Source of the DNA: Diaporthe sp. PMI_573
Taxonomy: Eukaryota > Ascomycota > Sordariomycetes > Diaporthales > Diaporthaceae
Assembly (NCBI GenBank): GCA_021399435.1
Contig: JAJTUP010000068.1
Span: forward strand, 62,001 to 126,000
Length of the DNA stretch: 64,000 nt
Direction: 5' to 3'
The notes under the pieces were generated by a model. It was not told the DNA's origin. It searched no databases and saw only the letters and a list, made by a program, of their open reading frames with translations. Each line of letters starts with the position of its first letter. Position 1 is the first letter of the stretch. The position numbers and the translations under genes were made by a program. Below, in pieces: positions 55,763 to 64,000 of the stretch.

Positions 55763-56235
55763 AAGGTAAGTTTCGAATGTTGATCAACGTCACCTCGACC
55801 CAATAGAAGAGAAATCTCAAACTTTGGAAGGCCTGGGGTCGCCGGGGTAGAGCGTAAGATCTGCGGCGTGAATGCACGTCGTTGGAGCCCACATTTTGCT
55901 CAACCTGCTTTAGCGATGGCAAGACCTTTTCGTCAGATTTCGGCTACTGACCATCGGCAGACTTATAGAGACGGTCGGAAGAATCTTGACTTGTACTCTA
56001 GTATGGTTTTGACCTCTGTGATCCTTTGTCAACTCCTGAAGCTCAACGCCTAGTTCTTGATCGGGATTGAGGCGATAGTAGGGAGGCGTAGGAATTGTGG
56101 ATTGCCGATCACGGTACTAGCAGAAGCATCCCACACCAGCCGCCATAGATCACGAAATCGTCACGCGTCAGGTACTTCGGTGTGATACCGTGGTACAGTA
56201 CTGTACTGTATGTATTGTTCACTGTACTGTAGTAC

Positions 56236-56300
56236 ACACACACACACACACATAATCAATTAACGCCCGGCGGGTCTGACCCGAAAGGGCAACTATTACT
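56236..56300 (-). mobile_element. Second GC-hairpin plus (GT)n tail
   Basis: GTTGCCCTTTCGGG, CCCGCCGGGCGTTAAT and (GT)n on the minus strand match 35400-35470. The CA run is again followed by a different flank, as expected for independent insertions. Confidence 0.55.
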
Positions 56301-56375
56301 CATCTACTAGTACATTTCTAAAGTTGTCTCTTAGTCTGTGGAGTGTTCCTCCTCAACCTTAATTTGACCAGACGG

Positions 56376-57160
56376 TTAGAAGTCCAGCAGGTCGATCTGA
56401 ACCTTTGGGTGCATCTCTCGGGCTCTCTTCCTAGCTTGTTCCTCTGCCACTCGTACTTCTTCTTGATGCCGCTTCTCGACACCATAGCCGTCGTCGAACA
56501 GTGGGCAGTTGCCTGTCTTTCCACCCCGTCTGGCATCGTCAAAATGGCTATAATCGCACGACTTCGAACAGATGTAGCACTGAATGTTCCTACACTTCGT
56601 GCAGGTCATCTTGTTGCCGCCATTTTCCTTTATAAATGGTGCTGAGCATTTGTTGCACGTCCGTATCAAAGCTGCCGACATTGCTTCCTCAATCTCATGC
56701 CTAGCAGAATGGCCGTTGTCCAAGGTTGCCTCGGCACATGTTTTGGGGACATGGGTTTCCTTCCTGCACGATCGACAACTCGTGACAGCACAATCTGGAT
56801 TAAGGCATCGGAACTCCTTGTCTTCCTCGATGGGGGGATACTCGGCGGCAAATGGACACTGCGGACACGTCTCAAGGTTTTCAATTCCTGCTTCTCGCTG
56901 AACGGCCTCTTGCTCGATGCGGTCCAAAGCCGTCACAGAGTGTGTATCGAGGAAGATCTCCTTTTGGTCCGTTACAAAGCCACCCGTACAGCCATCTGTA
57001 GACATGCAGTCCAGGCGGTACTTCGACAGCCCGATCTGGGTCTCGGCCATCATCCTTGCACAATCTCGACAGAACCAGTGCAGGGTCTCTCCATCGCAAT
57101 GGACCATGCGATTCAGAGCGTATTCGACGAAGCAACATCCGCAGTCAGCGACATTATTCT
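56376..57160 (-). pseudogene. RBR (RING-IBR-RING) E3 ligase, RNF216-like, 5'-truncated
   Basis: The frame opens at NVADCGCCFVEYALNRMVHC and runs through RING1 (CRDCARMMAETQIG, CMSTDGC), the IBR (CPQCPFAAEYPP, CLNPDCAVTSCRSCRKETH) and RING2 (RTCNKCSAPFIKENGGNKMT, CRNIQCYICSKSCDYSHFDD). The catalytic RING2 Cys of the RBR transfer mechanism lies in the NIQCYIC region. This spacing fits the RNF216/TRIAD3 group, which transfers ubiquitin through a Cys thioester. A coiled EEQARKRAREMH tail ends the protein. All zinc ligands look intact, but the N-terminal half (substrate part) is absent: a stop lies about six codons before the RING. It is either a missing upstream exon or a truncated duplicate. Confidence 0.8.
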
Positions 57161-57179
57161 AATGGCGGCCGTCACGTAG

Positions 57180-57478
57180 TTCCAAATTGACAGATATTAG
57201 TGCGGACCCAAACGGCGCACTTTCCCAGTTTCTTTGGGCGGGCAGCTTGCCTGCTATTAGGTATAATTTGTTGATGCTTACTCACTTGTAGGGCCACGAT
57301 TGGATATGGATTTCCATAACCTGACGCCAACCAGTGCCTTTAATATTATCGTTTGGAAGGACACCAATCCCTGACGCCAACACTGAGAACATCACATGCC
57401 CCGACTACCGAAATGATCTGATTCCCATATTCCAATGTGAAAATAGCTACGAACAAGATCCTTGCGAAGGGTGACACC
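57180..57478. other. Intergenic stretch with short direct repeats
   Basis: CCTGACGCCAACcag and CCTGACGCCAACact occur about 50 bp apart (near 57320 and 57370). They might be subterminal motifs of the transposase-like gene to the right, but no inverted mate was found. Confidence 0.3.
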
Positions 57479-60400
57479 TCACTCTGTCGACAAGGAACAG
57501 TCCTCGTGAATCTGATGGTCTCTGAGATATTGCTGTATCAGGACCTCAATGTGTTGTCCAGCCGCGGCCATGTCAACTTCCTCCACAGCCCTTCGTAGGC
57601 ACACGAGACGCTCACGCCTCTTTATTTCTTCACCCCTTTGGCAAGCGATATTTTTCGTGACGTGCTTGATCTTGCTTTCAAGTTCGCTCCTCAAGACGAC
57701 ATTGCTCTTTAAACCCTTGGCAGATTTAATCATATCTCTGAGGAGAGTCTCGTCATGTTGCAGTTCGTGCAGGGGATCTTGCAATTGATCGGTCAGAGAG
57801 GATCGTGCATTTTCAATGGCCGACATCAGGGTTGTCAGTTGTTGAAGAGCTGCCTGAAACGATCGGAGCTTGGAGACGCAGGCATCAATGTGGTAATTTG
57901 CGGCCTCTTGCTGTCGTTGTAAAAGTTTTCTCATGGTGCTCTGCAACTCTCTGTTACCCTGAAGCGTATTCGCAGAGGCTAAAGTCGCACTAGCCGCATC
58001 CATATCGTCTGGGGATAAACCGAGGAATTCATGTTCATATGCGACTTTGTCAGAAAGCATATCCCAGAGCCGTAAAGGGCCTGCGACCGGAACGTCGCTA
58101 TATTGGCCGCCACGGCTAGCCACGTGCACAAAATTGACGTTTGTACCTAGAGCGAGCAGAAACAGTCGATAAAGCTTGCTGTCGATCGAGGATGGCGCGT
58201 CTATACCAGCAGCATCGTAGGCAGTCATAATGATACAACAGAGGCCGCAGTCGTAAGAATTGCTCTGCTGCAGGATTTTGGTCGGATGTGCAATATGCCA
58301 GCCTTTGTCCCAGTCATTGTACGGGTCTGGGAGCCGATTGGTGACAAAACGGCGAGCTAATTGCAAGCACTGGTCATTATTGTCCTCAGTTGGCCCGTTT
58401 GGATCAAACAGCACAGCCTCACGTGGACCCACGTAAATTCTGAGCAACACCCAGTGCTTGTTGTTGACGTTGATTTGGAGGGCAAAAGTACTAGACTCGT
58501 GGCACGGGAGTGTCCATTCAGTTGAGTCCTGACAGTCCCACGCGCCGCTGGACATAGTACTGATTTGAGAGGCAACGGAGGTAAAATACTCCGCAAAAGT
58601 GTTCATAAGGCAATCATTGAGCCATCCACTCTGATCATTGTTGCATTTAAGCCTCTCGAGATCCTGTGGAAGGAATGGCAGCAGCGGTGCGAAAAGATAC
58701 GGCTGCGCTGGGCCTGCAGTATCTTGAGTTAAGTCGATCGGATCCTGCTGACTGGTAATGTGGGAATGTCTCGTAATTCCAACCTTAGTAGGGCCCAGGC
58801 ACTGTGTGTGTTGTGGTGATAGTTGTGCTGGTGTGGATGGTGTGGATCGGTGGGCGAGCGATTCAGGCAATATTTTGCAAGAAGATGGCGTGTCACTAGC
58901 CTTTTTCTCCAAGTCCCTCACGCCCCAATTTTGGCTTGGACTGCTACCTGTGGCTAGCTCTGACGTATTGCCATTGGGTCCTTCGGAGTAGCTGTGACCG
59001 CCTCTTTCAGAGGCGGGATTAGGTAAGCCGTCAAGGATGTCCATCATCTCCAACGCCTGCCAAAGAGCGCCGTAGTTGCCGTGTATAGCATGGCCTTCCA
59101 GCTCGAGGGTAGCGTCTTTAAAGGGCTTTAGCAGAGCGACAAATCTCTGGATTTCCTCCCAATCGCTTCTCTTGAGGAAGTCCTGGCTCAAATCATAATC
59201 TGCGTCCCTCTCCCACTGTGCACAAAACACCTCAATTGCATTCCTAAGCTTAAGCGCGCGCTCAAGCATAGAGAAAGTTGAATTCCACCGGATCCCGCCG
59301 TCCTTGATAAGCTGTAGGCTGAAAAGCTCATCATCTTGCAGGGCCTCGGCTTGTAGAGTCTCGAAATGCTGTCGGCGCTGATCTGAGCGTGTAATGTAGC
59401 GAACAATATTATGAACTTTGCCGATAACGCCTCGTTGCCGCCAGATCGAGAAGGATTCTTGGTCGTTACAACACTGGAGCTGTCGTTCGGCCTTACTCAC
59501 ACCTTTGCCATAGAGAATTGCCTTGACAACGAGGTTGATAACGTGGCCAGAACAGCGGAGTCGTCTCCAGTCCGGATCGAAACCAAATCGCGTAGCTAGT
59601 TGTAACACGGCGCGATCGTTATCCTTGGCGTTATCCATCATGAGACAACCAAACTTCGGCTCGAGATCGTACTGCGTAACTACGCTAATAAGGCAATTTG
59701 CTATATTTTCGCCTGAGTGAGAACCATATAGCCGCGGGAGGCCGAGAAGAGCTTGATGATTGGTGTAGTCCACGCCTAGTAAGCGGAGGTTAAAAGTTGG
59801 ATTAAGCCTTATATAATAAAACGTCTGAATAGTAAAGGGCATCATATATATATACGTACCTACAAAGTGCGCAACTACGCCGCAGAGGCTCATCCCACTA
59901 GTTGACGTCCATAAGTCGCAGCTTAGGTGGACCGCACTCCTACATTCCTTCAACTCAACCTTCAAACTCTCCCTGCGTGTTTCAAATGCAGCCATTATCC
60001 AACTGCTCAGCGTCGTCGCGGACGTAGGGAGAAGCCGCTCTAACTCAGGCCTCCCATACGAGAGTAAGTCACACGTATCTCCGGCAGTTGCGCTTCGAAA
60101 GCTCACGTCGTGAGCAACAACCCAGTCCAGATACTGCTGCCTGTAGCCTTCCCCAGTAATAGGAGTCCGTAGTGGACCAAAGCTATTAGCCTTCTTACTT
60201 CGATCCCATGGGTTGGAAACCCGGATATGCTGAGGAACTTCGCCGTCCTCAGAAATGCCGTGTTTGTGCTTTAAATGGTAGGCGATCGCACTATTTCCGT
60301 TGTATTTAAATATTGTAGAACAGTCGCTGCCAGTCTCATGGCATCTCCGACAAAGCCAGTACTGCTCATTTTCTGACTCGATATTGGCACCGTGGTCCCA

Positions 60401-60685
60401 AATCCAGGACTTCTTTGTCTTGCCGGTTGTACGCTTGTGCTTCATATAGTAGTGCGCATCGCTTAGACGTTTGTTGTTGTACTGGAGAGCACCCCAGCGA
60501 ATTGGGAAGGCACCATCGGCAAGAGGTCTCGGAGCTCGGACAGATGAAGGAGATGACAAGGGCCCAGTTGAAGGCGTGGTCGATTTCTTGGCAGAGGACT
60601 CGATTGATGGTTGGATTGAGAGCTCCGTAAATTGGTCTGCTGAACGCGACGATGACGGCGTGGAGGAGAAGGACGGGGCCGACAT
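57479..60685 (-). CDS. hAT transposase N-terminus fused to Ulp1/C48 SUMO protease
   Basis: The frame is open for 1068 codons. An in-frame 84-bp intron (59776-59859; GTACGT to CTAG) splits AHFV from GVDYTNHQALLG. Numbering unspliced, residues 93-143 form a BED finger (WIWDHG, CRRCHETG, H-x-x-x-x-H). The hAT core has Asp257 (HLSCDLWTS), Asp351 (LMMDNAKDND) and CSGHVINLV at 378-386, then ends after WNSTFSMLERAL and a LEGHAIHGNYGALWQALEMM segment. The third catalytic Glu and the dimerisation domain are missing. After a Ser/Pro linker comes a SUMO-interacting-like DPIDLTQD (648-655) and a C48 protease: WLNDCLMNTF, His744 (NNKHWVLL), Asp761 (LFDPNGP), Gln806 and Cys813 (SYDCGLCC). A long coiled coil ends the protein. 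The protease triad is complete, so DNA-targeted deSUMOylation is plausible. Undamaged length suggests selection. Confidence 0.85.
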   Translation of the reverse strand: MSAPSFSSTPSSSRSADQFTELSIQPSIESSAKKSTTPSTGPLSSPSSVRAPRPLADGAFPIRWGALQYNNKRLSDAHYYMKHKRTTGKTKKSWIWDHGANIESENEQYWLCRRCHETGSDCSTIFKYNGNSAIAYHLKHKHGISEDGEVPQHIRVSNPWDRSKKANSFGPLRTPITGEGYRQQYLDWVVAHDVSFRSATAGDTCDLLSYGRPELERLLPTSATTLSSWIMAAFETRRESLKVELKECRSAVHLSCDLWTSTSGMSLCGVVAHFVGTYIYMMPFTIQTFYYIRLNPTFNLRLLGVDYTNHQALLGLPRLYGSHSGENIANCLISVVTQYDLEPKFGCLMMDNAKDNDRAVLQLATRFGFDPDWRRLRCSGHVINLVVKAILYGKGVSKAERQLQCCNDQESFSIWRQRGVIGKVHNIVRYITRSDQRRQHFETLQAEALQDDELFSLQLIKDGGIRWNSTFSMLERALKLRNAIEVFCAQWERDADYDLSQDFLKRSDWEEIQRFVALLKPFKDATLELEGHAIHGNYGALWQALEMMDILDGLPNPASERGGHSYSEGPNGNTSELATGSSPSQNWGVRDLEKKASDTPSSCKILPESLAHRSTPSTPAQLSPQHTQCLGPTKVGITRHSHITSQQDPIDLTQDTAGPAQPYLFAPLLPFLPQDLERLKCNNDQSGWLNDCLMNTFAEYFTSVASQISTMSSGAWDCQDSTEWTLPCHESSTFALQINVNNKHWVLLRIYVGPREAVLFDPNGPTEDNNDQCLQLARRFVTNRLPDPYNDWDKGWHIAHPTKILQQSNSYDCGLCCIIMTAYDAAGIDAPSSIDSKLYRLFLLALGTNVNFVHVASRGGQYSDVPVAGPLRLWDMLSDKVAYEHEFLGLSPDDMDAASATLASANTLQGNRELQSTMRKLLQRQQEAANYHIDACVSKLRSFQAALQQLTTLMSAIENARSSLTDQLQDPLHELQHDETLLRDMIKSAKGLKSNVVLRSELESKIKHVTKNIACQRGEEIKRRERLVCLRRAVEEVDMAAAGQHIEVLIQQYLRDHQIHEDCSLSTE

Positions 60686-60699
60686 GGTGGTGTGTACTG

Positions 60700-61150
60700 C
60701 CGGAAATTTTCCGTTGTGCGTACGTGTAGGGAGCGTTGCTATATGTAAAAAGAGATGCTGAGTCTAGACGGGAGGGCAAGTTGAAGTTCGAACGGAGGCC
60801 GCCAAAACTCTCGCTAAGACGCGTTACGCGTCGCGCATCTGGCACGTCGAACGGAATGGCTCGGGACGGTCAGGTCGGGACAATCAAATGACAGGGATTA
60901 ATGCGCTAAGCAAGGGGTTGAGAGACGCCGTCTCTGGGCTAGGATCTGAATAGGAAAAACTCGGTCTTTACATCGAGTTGAGATCCACTAATAGGTATCT
61001 GGGAGGGTTTTAGAAAACCCCCCTCTAAATCCAACCGTTAACTAGTTAACTGACAAGCTTATAACGTCCCTAACGGTTGAAATGAGGAACTTATAACGTC
61101 CCTAACGGTTGGTATTACGTAAGCCGTTAACTGGTCCGTTATCCAAATGG
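60700..61150. other. Upstream flank of the hAT-Ulp1 gene
   Basis: It holds direct repeats and GTTAAC palindromes (see next feature). No gene was found. Confidence 0.4.
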
Positions 61151-61165
61151 TTAACTGACTATTGG
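61033..61165. repeat. Subterminal-type repeats (AACGGTTAGGGACGTTATAA)
   Basis: CTTATAACGTCCCTAACGGTTG occurs at 61058 and 61090, and GTTAACT/AACCGTTAAC motifs flank them on both sides. Such clusters are typical of hAT subterminal regions. The cluster ends where the DUF3723-like gene has lost its 3' part. Confidence 0.5.
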
Positions 61166-62158
61166 ACACACTGCCACAGGATGTCCTGTATTTATATCCT
61201 CTTTGCACCATGTATATTCGATGGGTTGATTAGAAACTTGGACATAACTTGCGCAGTCTTCTTCAGCTGGATCTGATTCCGACATTTTCAAAAAGTGCCC
61301 GATAATATTAGCCATCACCAAAATGTGCGACAAAGTATCTGCTGGGACAGAAGGGTGTTCAATCTGGGTCTGCACCTCTTCAGACTGCAAAGCCATGTAT
61401 GCGCTCAAATAAGGCTTACCTTCCCTCCATACTGGGCAGTTTACATCATGCTGAGTATTGTCGTTCGTGGCGGCTTGATCTGGATCTGCCTGAACTCTTT
61501 CTCGTCCCTCTAGCTTGAGGGTCCGGAATCCGAGATCATATGCTCTTTGTTGAAATCGCTGTACAGCGCTGCGTTGAACTTGTCCCACTAATCGATGGCC
61601 ATCCTTGCCACAGAGCGGGGATTCGTAGCTAAGTTCCGCGAAGTTTTGCAGCGCGAATACGAGGAGTCTTGTGTACGCCCTGTAAAACGCGTCTTTGCCT
61701 AAATGATCGTGTGCATAGTGACACTCATCTCCACTCTCGCAACCGTGTCCCTCGCTTGGCTGGAACCGCCTTTTGAGCACATTCCTCAATGTCGGCTGGT
61801 CTCTGCGTCGGGATCGATCTGGCGCGACAAATTTCCAGATGGCCCTAACTGCGGGTGAAAAATACAGCATATCCTTGTGAAGTGTCTCGATGCTTGAAAT
61901 ACGCCGCTTTACTGTGCACACGCTTTGCTCTAGACTTAGGCGTTCTCCCTTGTCAGTAATATCTGTGAAAACTTCGTTTGAGCGAAACAAGTCCCGGATC
62001 ACGGCAAGGTCCTCGTGATGATTTGGAAAGAGTTTTTCCAGTCTACGAACAGTATCCACATCGACAGCATTAGCAAAAGCATCAACACCTAAGGTGATGA
62101 GATCCCACGTTTCATAAACACATCCGAGATAATAGATGATCTCTTCATCGCAATGCAA
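61151..62158 (-). CDS. DUF3723-like protein, 3'-truncated
   Basis: The frame reads IIYYLGCVYETWDLITLGVD, AVDVDTVRRLEKLFPNHHED, RRISSIETLHKDMLYFSPAV, RDQPTLRNVLKRRFQPSEG, a Cys/His pair (GCESGDECHYAHDH), then LLVFALQNFAELSYESPLC and the block shared with 15784-16422. The TW-x-L-I-T-L-G to VDVDTVRRLE order is what I associate with DUF3723, a fungal family of unknown role. The start is a TTG in the present frame, so an upstream exon is likely. After TGHPVA near 61181 the sequence leaves the paralogue and stops within 6 codons. The body is undamaged. Confidence 0.5.
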   Translation of the reverse strand: MHCDEEIIYYLGCVYETWDLITLGVDAFANAVDVDTVRRLEKLFPNHHEDLAVIRDLFRSNEVFTDITDKGERLSLEQSVCTVKRRISSIETLHKDMLYFSPAVRAIWKFVAPDRSRRRDQPTLRNVLKRRFQPSEGHGCESGDECHYAHDHLGKDAFYRAYTRLLVFALQNFAELSYESPLCGKDGHRLVGQVQRSAVQRFQQRAYDLGFRTLKLEGRERVQADPDQAATNDNTQHDVNCPVWREGKPYLSAYMALQSEEVQTQIEHPSVPADTLSHILVMANIIGHFLKMSESDPAEEDCASYVQVSNQPIEYTWCKEDINTGHPVAVCPIVS

Positions 62159-62169
62159 TTTAGAGTGTG

Positions 62170-62960
62170 ATAGTACTAGAAGATCCCCCTGTCCGATATG
62201 CTATTGGGGGTAATAGACTATATTGAGGAATGGAGGGCAGAAGCGAAAGAAGTGAGAGGTTTTGAAGGCGTACAGTGCCCACTAGCCTGCTGCGCACCCA
62301 TCAGAAGAGTCTAAAGTACAGTAAAAGGCGAAATGGGCTTCACCAAAATCTTTAGTTAACATTTTTAGTAGTGGTGGTGTGGGTCCGTGGCTTAGAGGGC
62401 TTGGCAGACAATGCTTGTAGTGTCGAAGTACTCAGGGAGAAATCGCTAACAGAGCCAGAACTGGCTTACAGATAATCCGTCAGGGACACAACTTCTCCAA
62501 AAGCTGCTTCATCTCCCTCCTTATCTCTCTCCGCCACAGCTACCGTACTGTATCAACCATCCAGTGTCAGAGCAATACAAACTGACAGAGGGACTAGTAT
62601 ATCTGTATTTAAGCAAGAGTCTCTAAGCATCCAGTATCTTTTGCAGAGCATCAGATTGTTAAAGTGTAATAGATAACCCCGCTCTGTTTTCCTGACTCCT
62701 CATGGCCTAATCCGTCAAAGGAGCAATCAGTCCAATGATGCACTGCTATTGCCTGCTGTGTTACCTTACGTCAGCCGCCATGATTTCATAAGGCATCCAG
62801 CTGCCTAGAGGATATCAGTCTACCCCTCTCATGTGCGGAGGCGACTGAAACTCACATCTGTCACGTCATCGTTGAGCAGCTGGCGCGCATCCCCATATCG
62901 CCAGTGAACGTTCAACCCGCTGGATAGCTTTGCCTTCGTCTGCCTATAAGCAAGAGCTTG
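62170..62960. other. Stretch without recognisable gene
   Basis: No supported feature was found. Confidence 0.35.
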
Positions 62961-62966
62961 GCATCT

Positions 62967-64000
62967 ATGGACCTCACTCACGTGGGCTACTTACTTGCGA
63001 TTCTGAGCCTTGTCATTTATCGCCGAATTCTAATTGCGTCGCAGCAAGCAGGAACCAGTATGCCACAGTGAGATACCGAAGTGAGCTAGGCCAATACTAG
63101 ACACATAAGCCAGGAGATAATAGACAGGATGGGGCATAATGGGACAGATAACGGAAAGTACGAAGCGGTAGGTTGATCCACACAGAAGATAGGCTGGAGA
63201 TTCTTATAAACAAGTCATGATCTCTAACCTAGGTGTTTTTGGTGATGATATAGGATGTAAGTATTACTGCCTGCCTCCCCTGCCTCTTAAGGCTTGTTTC
63301 TAACCTGGGTGTTTTTGGTCGTGATATAGCATGTAAGTATTACTGCCTGCCTCCCCTGCCTCTTAAGGCTTATTTCTAACCTGGGTGTTTTTGGTCGTGA
63401 TATAGTATGTAAGTATTACTGCCTGCCTCCCCTACCTCTTAAGGCTTATTTCTAACCTGGGTGTTTTTGGTCGTGATATAGGATGTAAGTATTACTGCCT
63501 GCCTCCCCTGCCTCTTAAGGCTTATTTCTAACCTGGGTGTTTTTGGTCGTGATATAGCGGGTAAGTATTACTGCCTGCCTCCCCTGCCTCTTAAGGCTTA
63601 TTTCTAACCTGGGTGTTTTTAATCGTGATATAGCGGGTAAGTATTACTGCCTGCCTCCCCTGCCTCTTAAGGCTTATTTCTAACCTGGGTGTTTTTGGTC
63701 GTGATATAGCATGTAAGTATTACTGCCTGCCTCCCCTGCCTTTTAAGGCTTGTTTCTAACCTGGGTGTTTTTGGTCGTGATATAGTATGTAAGTATTACT
63801 GCCTGCCTCCCCTGCCTCTAAAGGCTTGTTTCTAACCTGGGTGTTTTTGGTGGTAATATAGGTTGTAAGTATTACTGCCTGCCTCCCCTACCTCTTAAGG
63901 CTTGTTTCTAACCTGGGTATTTTTGGTGATGATATAGGCTGTAAGTATTACTGCCCGCCTCCCCTACCTCTTAAGGCTTGTTTCTAACCTGGGTGTTTTT
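62967..64000 (+). CDS. Candidate split gene with codon-sized exons (runs off the window)
   Basis: Proposed exon 1 is 62967-63057, starting MDLTHVGYLLAILSLVIYRR, a signal-anchor-like helix. A donor GTATGC at 63058 pairs with AATAG at 63123; exon 2 (63124-63167) reads RMGHNGTDNGKYEA and ends in phase 0 at donor GTAGGT. Its intron (63168-63253) has CTAAC and ends GATATAG. From there ten 3-nt units (63254-56, then every 76 bp: GAT CAT TAT GAT CGG CGG CAT TAT GTT GCT) are each flanked by TATAG and GTAAGT. All ten are sense codons in this phase. The array continues beyond 64000, so the last exon and stop are unseen. The model is an inference from splice motifs only; an untranscribed satellite is the alternative. 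Confidence 0.3.
63225..64000 (+). repeat. 76-bp tandem array, at least 10 units
   Basis: Units begin at 63225 and recur every 76 bp without length change. Each contains, in order, CTAACCTGGGTGTTTTTGG, GATATAG, a variable triplet, GTAAGTATTACTGCCTGCCT and CTTAAGGCTTRTTT. Outside the triplet only a few positions vary. Confidence 0.97.

Noticed and set aside
57180..61190. Complete hAT transposon with matching terminal inverted repeats
   Set aside because: CAGTGTGTCC at the right edge looks hAT-like, but I found no convincing inverted mate near 57200-57480 and no 8-bp duplication.
63225..64000. CRISPR array
   Set aside because: The repeats are regular, but the variable part is only 3 nt, no cas-like gene is present and the genome is eukaryotic.
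1..64000. Miniature impala (mimp) elements or a Starship captain
   Set aside because: No CAGTGGG-type mimp terminal repeat and no DUF3435 tyrosine-recombinase frame was noticed.
1..64000. tRNA or rRNA genes
   Set aside because: No stretch with paired A and B boxes and a cloverleaf, and no rRNA-like block, was found by eye.

Overview
The window looks like a transposon-rich, gene-poor accessory region of a filamentous ascomycete. Short spliceosomal introns (GTRNGT, CTRAY-type branch sites, YAG), a HET-domain protein, fungal HNH proteins, a fungal patatin/NLR-type fragment, an APSES factor, Ty3 chromo-integrases, hAT, pogo and Helitron relics all point there. The style of the gene set suggests Sordariomycetes, perhaps Hypocreales; that is inference, because no marker gene was aligned.

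Layout. 1-8.5 kb: pieces of ordinary genes joined to one another (SKP1 tail, half of an MFS permease, a DUF6589 relic, a LYR-motif protein, an APSES domain running in frame into an accessory nuclear-type protein with a decayed tail, a frameshifted DUF1996 fragment). 8.6-10.5 kb: 3' part of a Ty3 chromovirus. 12-16.5 kb: HNH protein and DUF3723-like fragments. 17-19.6 kb: Ty3 gag with an amber codon. 19.8-25.4 kb: small genes, a Helitron helicase/TPR chimera and an hAT N-terminal half. 26.5-30.7 kb: a small mitochondrial-type protein, a three-exon CorA-like membrane protein, a patatin/NLR-type fragment and a truncated SKP1 paralogue. 31-39.2 kb: an almost perfect 3.78-kb inverted repeat around a 0.7-kb spacer, with nested MITE-like hairpins. 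40-44 kb: coiled-coil gene, pogo and hAT fragments, second HNH fragment, second chromovirus tail. 44.5-50.2 kb: multi-pass membrane proteins, a HET-domain gene and a diverged integrase inserted into a membrane-protein pseudogene. 51.5-57.2 kb: RT and MFS relics, a membrane protein, a BED fragment and a truncated RBR E3 ligase. 57.5-60.7 kb: a long intact ORF joining an hAT transposase N-terminal half to a SUMO-protease (Ulp1/C48) domain. 61.2-62.2 kb: second DUF3723-like gene. 63.2 kb to the end: a 76-bp tandem array in which every unit reads as a 73-nt spliceosomal intron plus one variable triplet.

The intact-looking genes are mostly of types common in fungal accessory compartments (HET, HNH, CorA-like and NLR-related proteins, nuclear regulators). 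Many others are truncated exactly where they meet transposon sequence. Several nonsense codons fit C-to-T change in CpA context, as repeat-induced point mutation would leave. The two most unusual objects are the codon-sized-exon array at the right end and the hAT-SIM-Ulp1 fusion.
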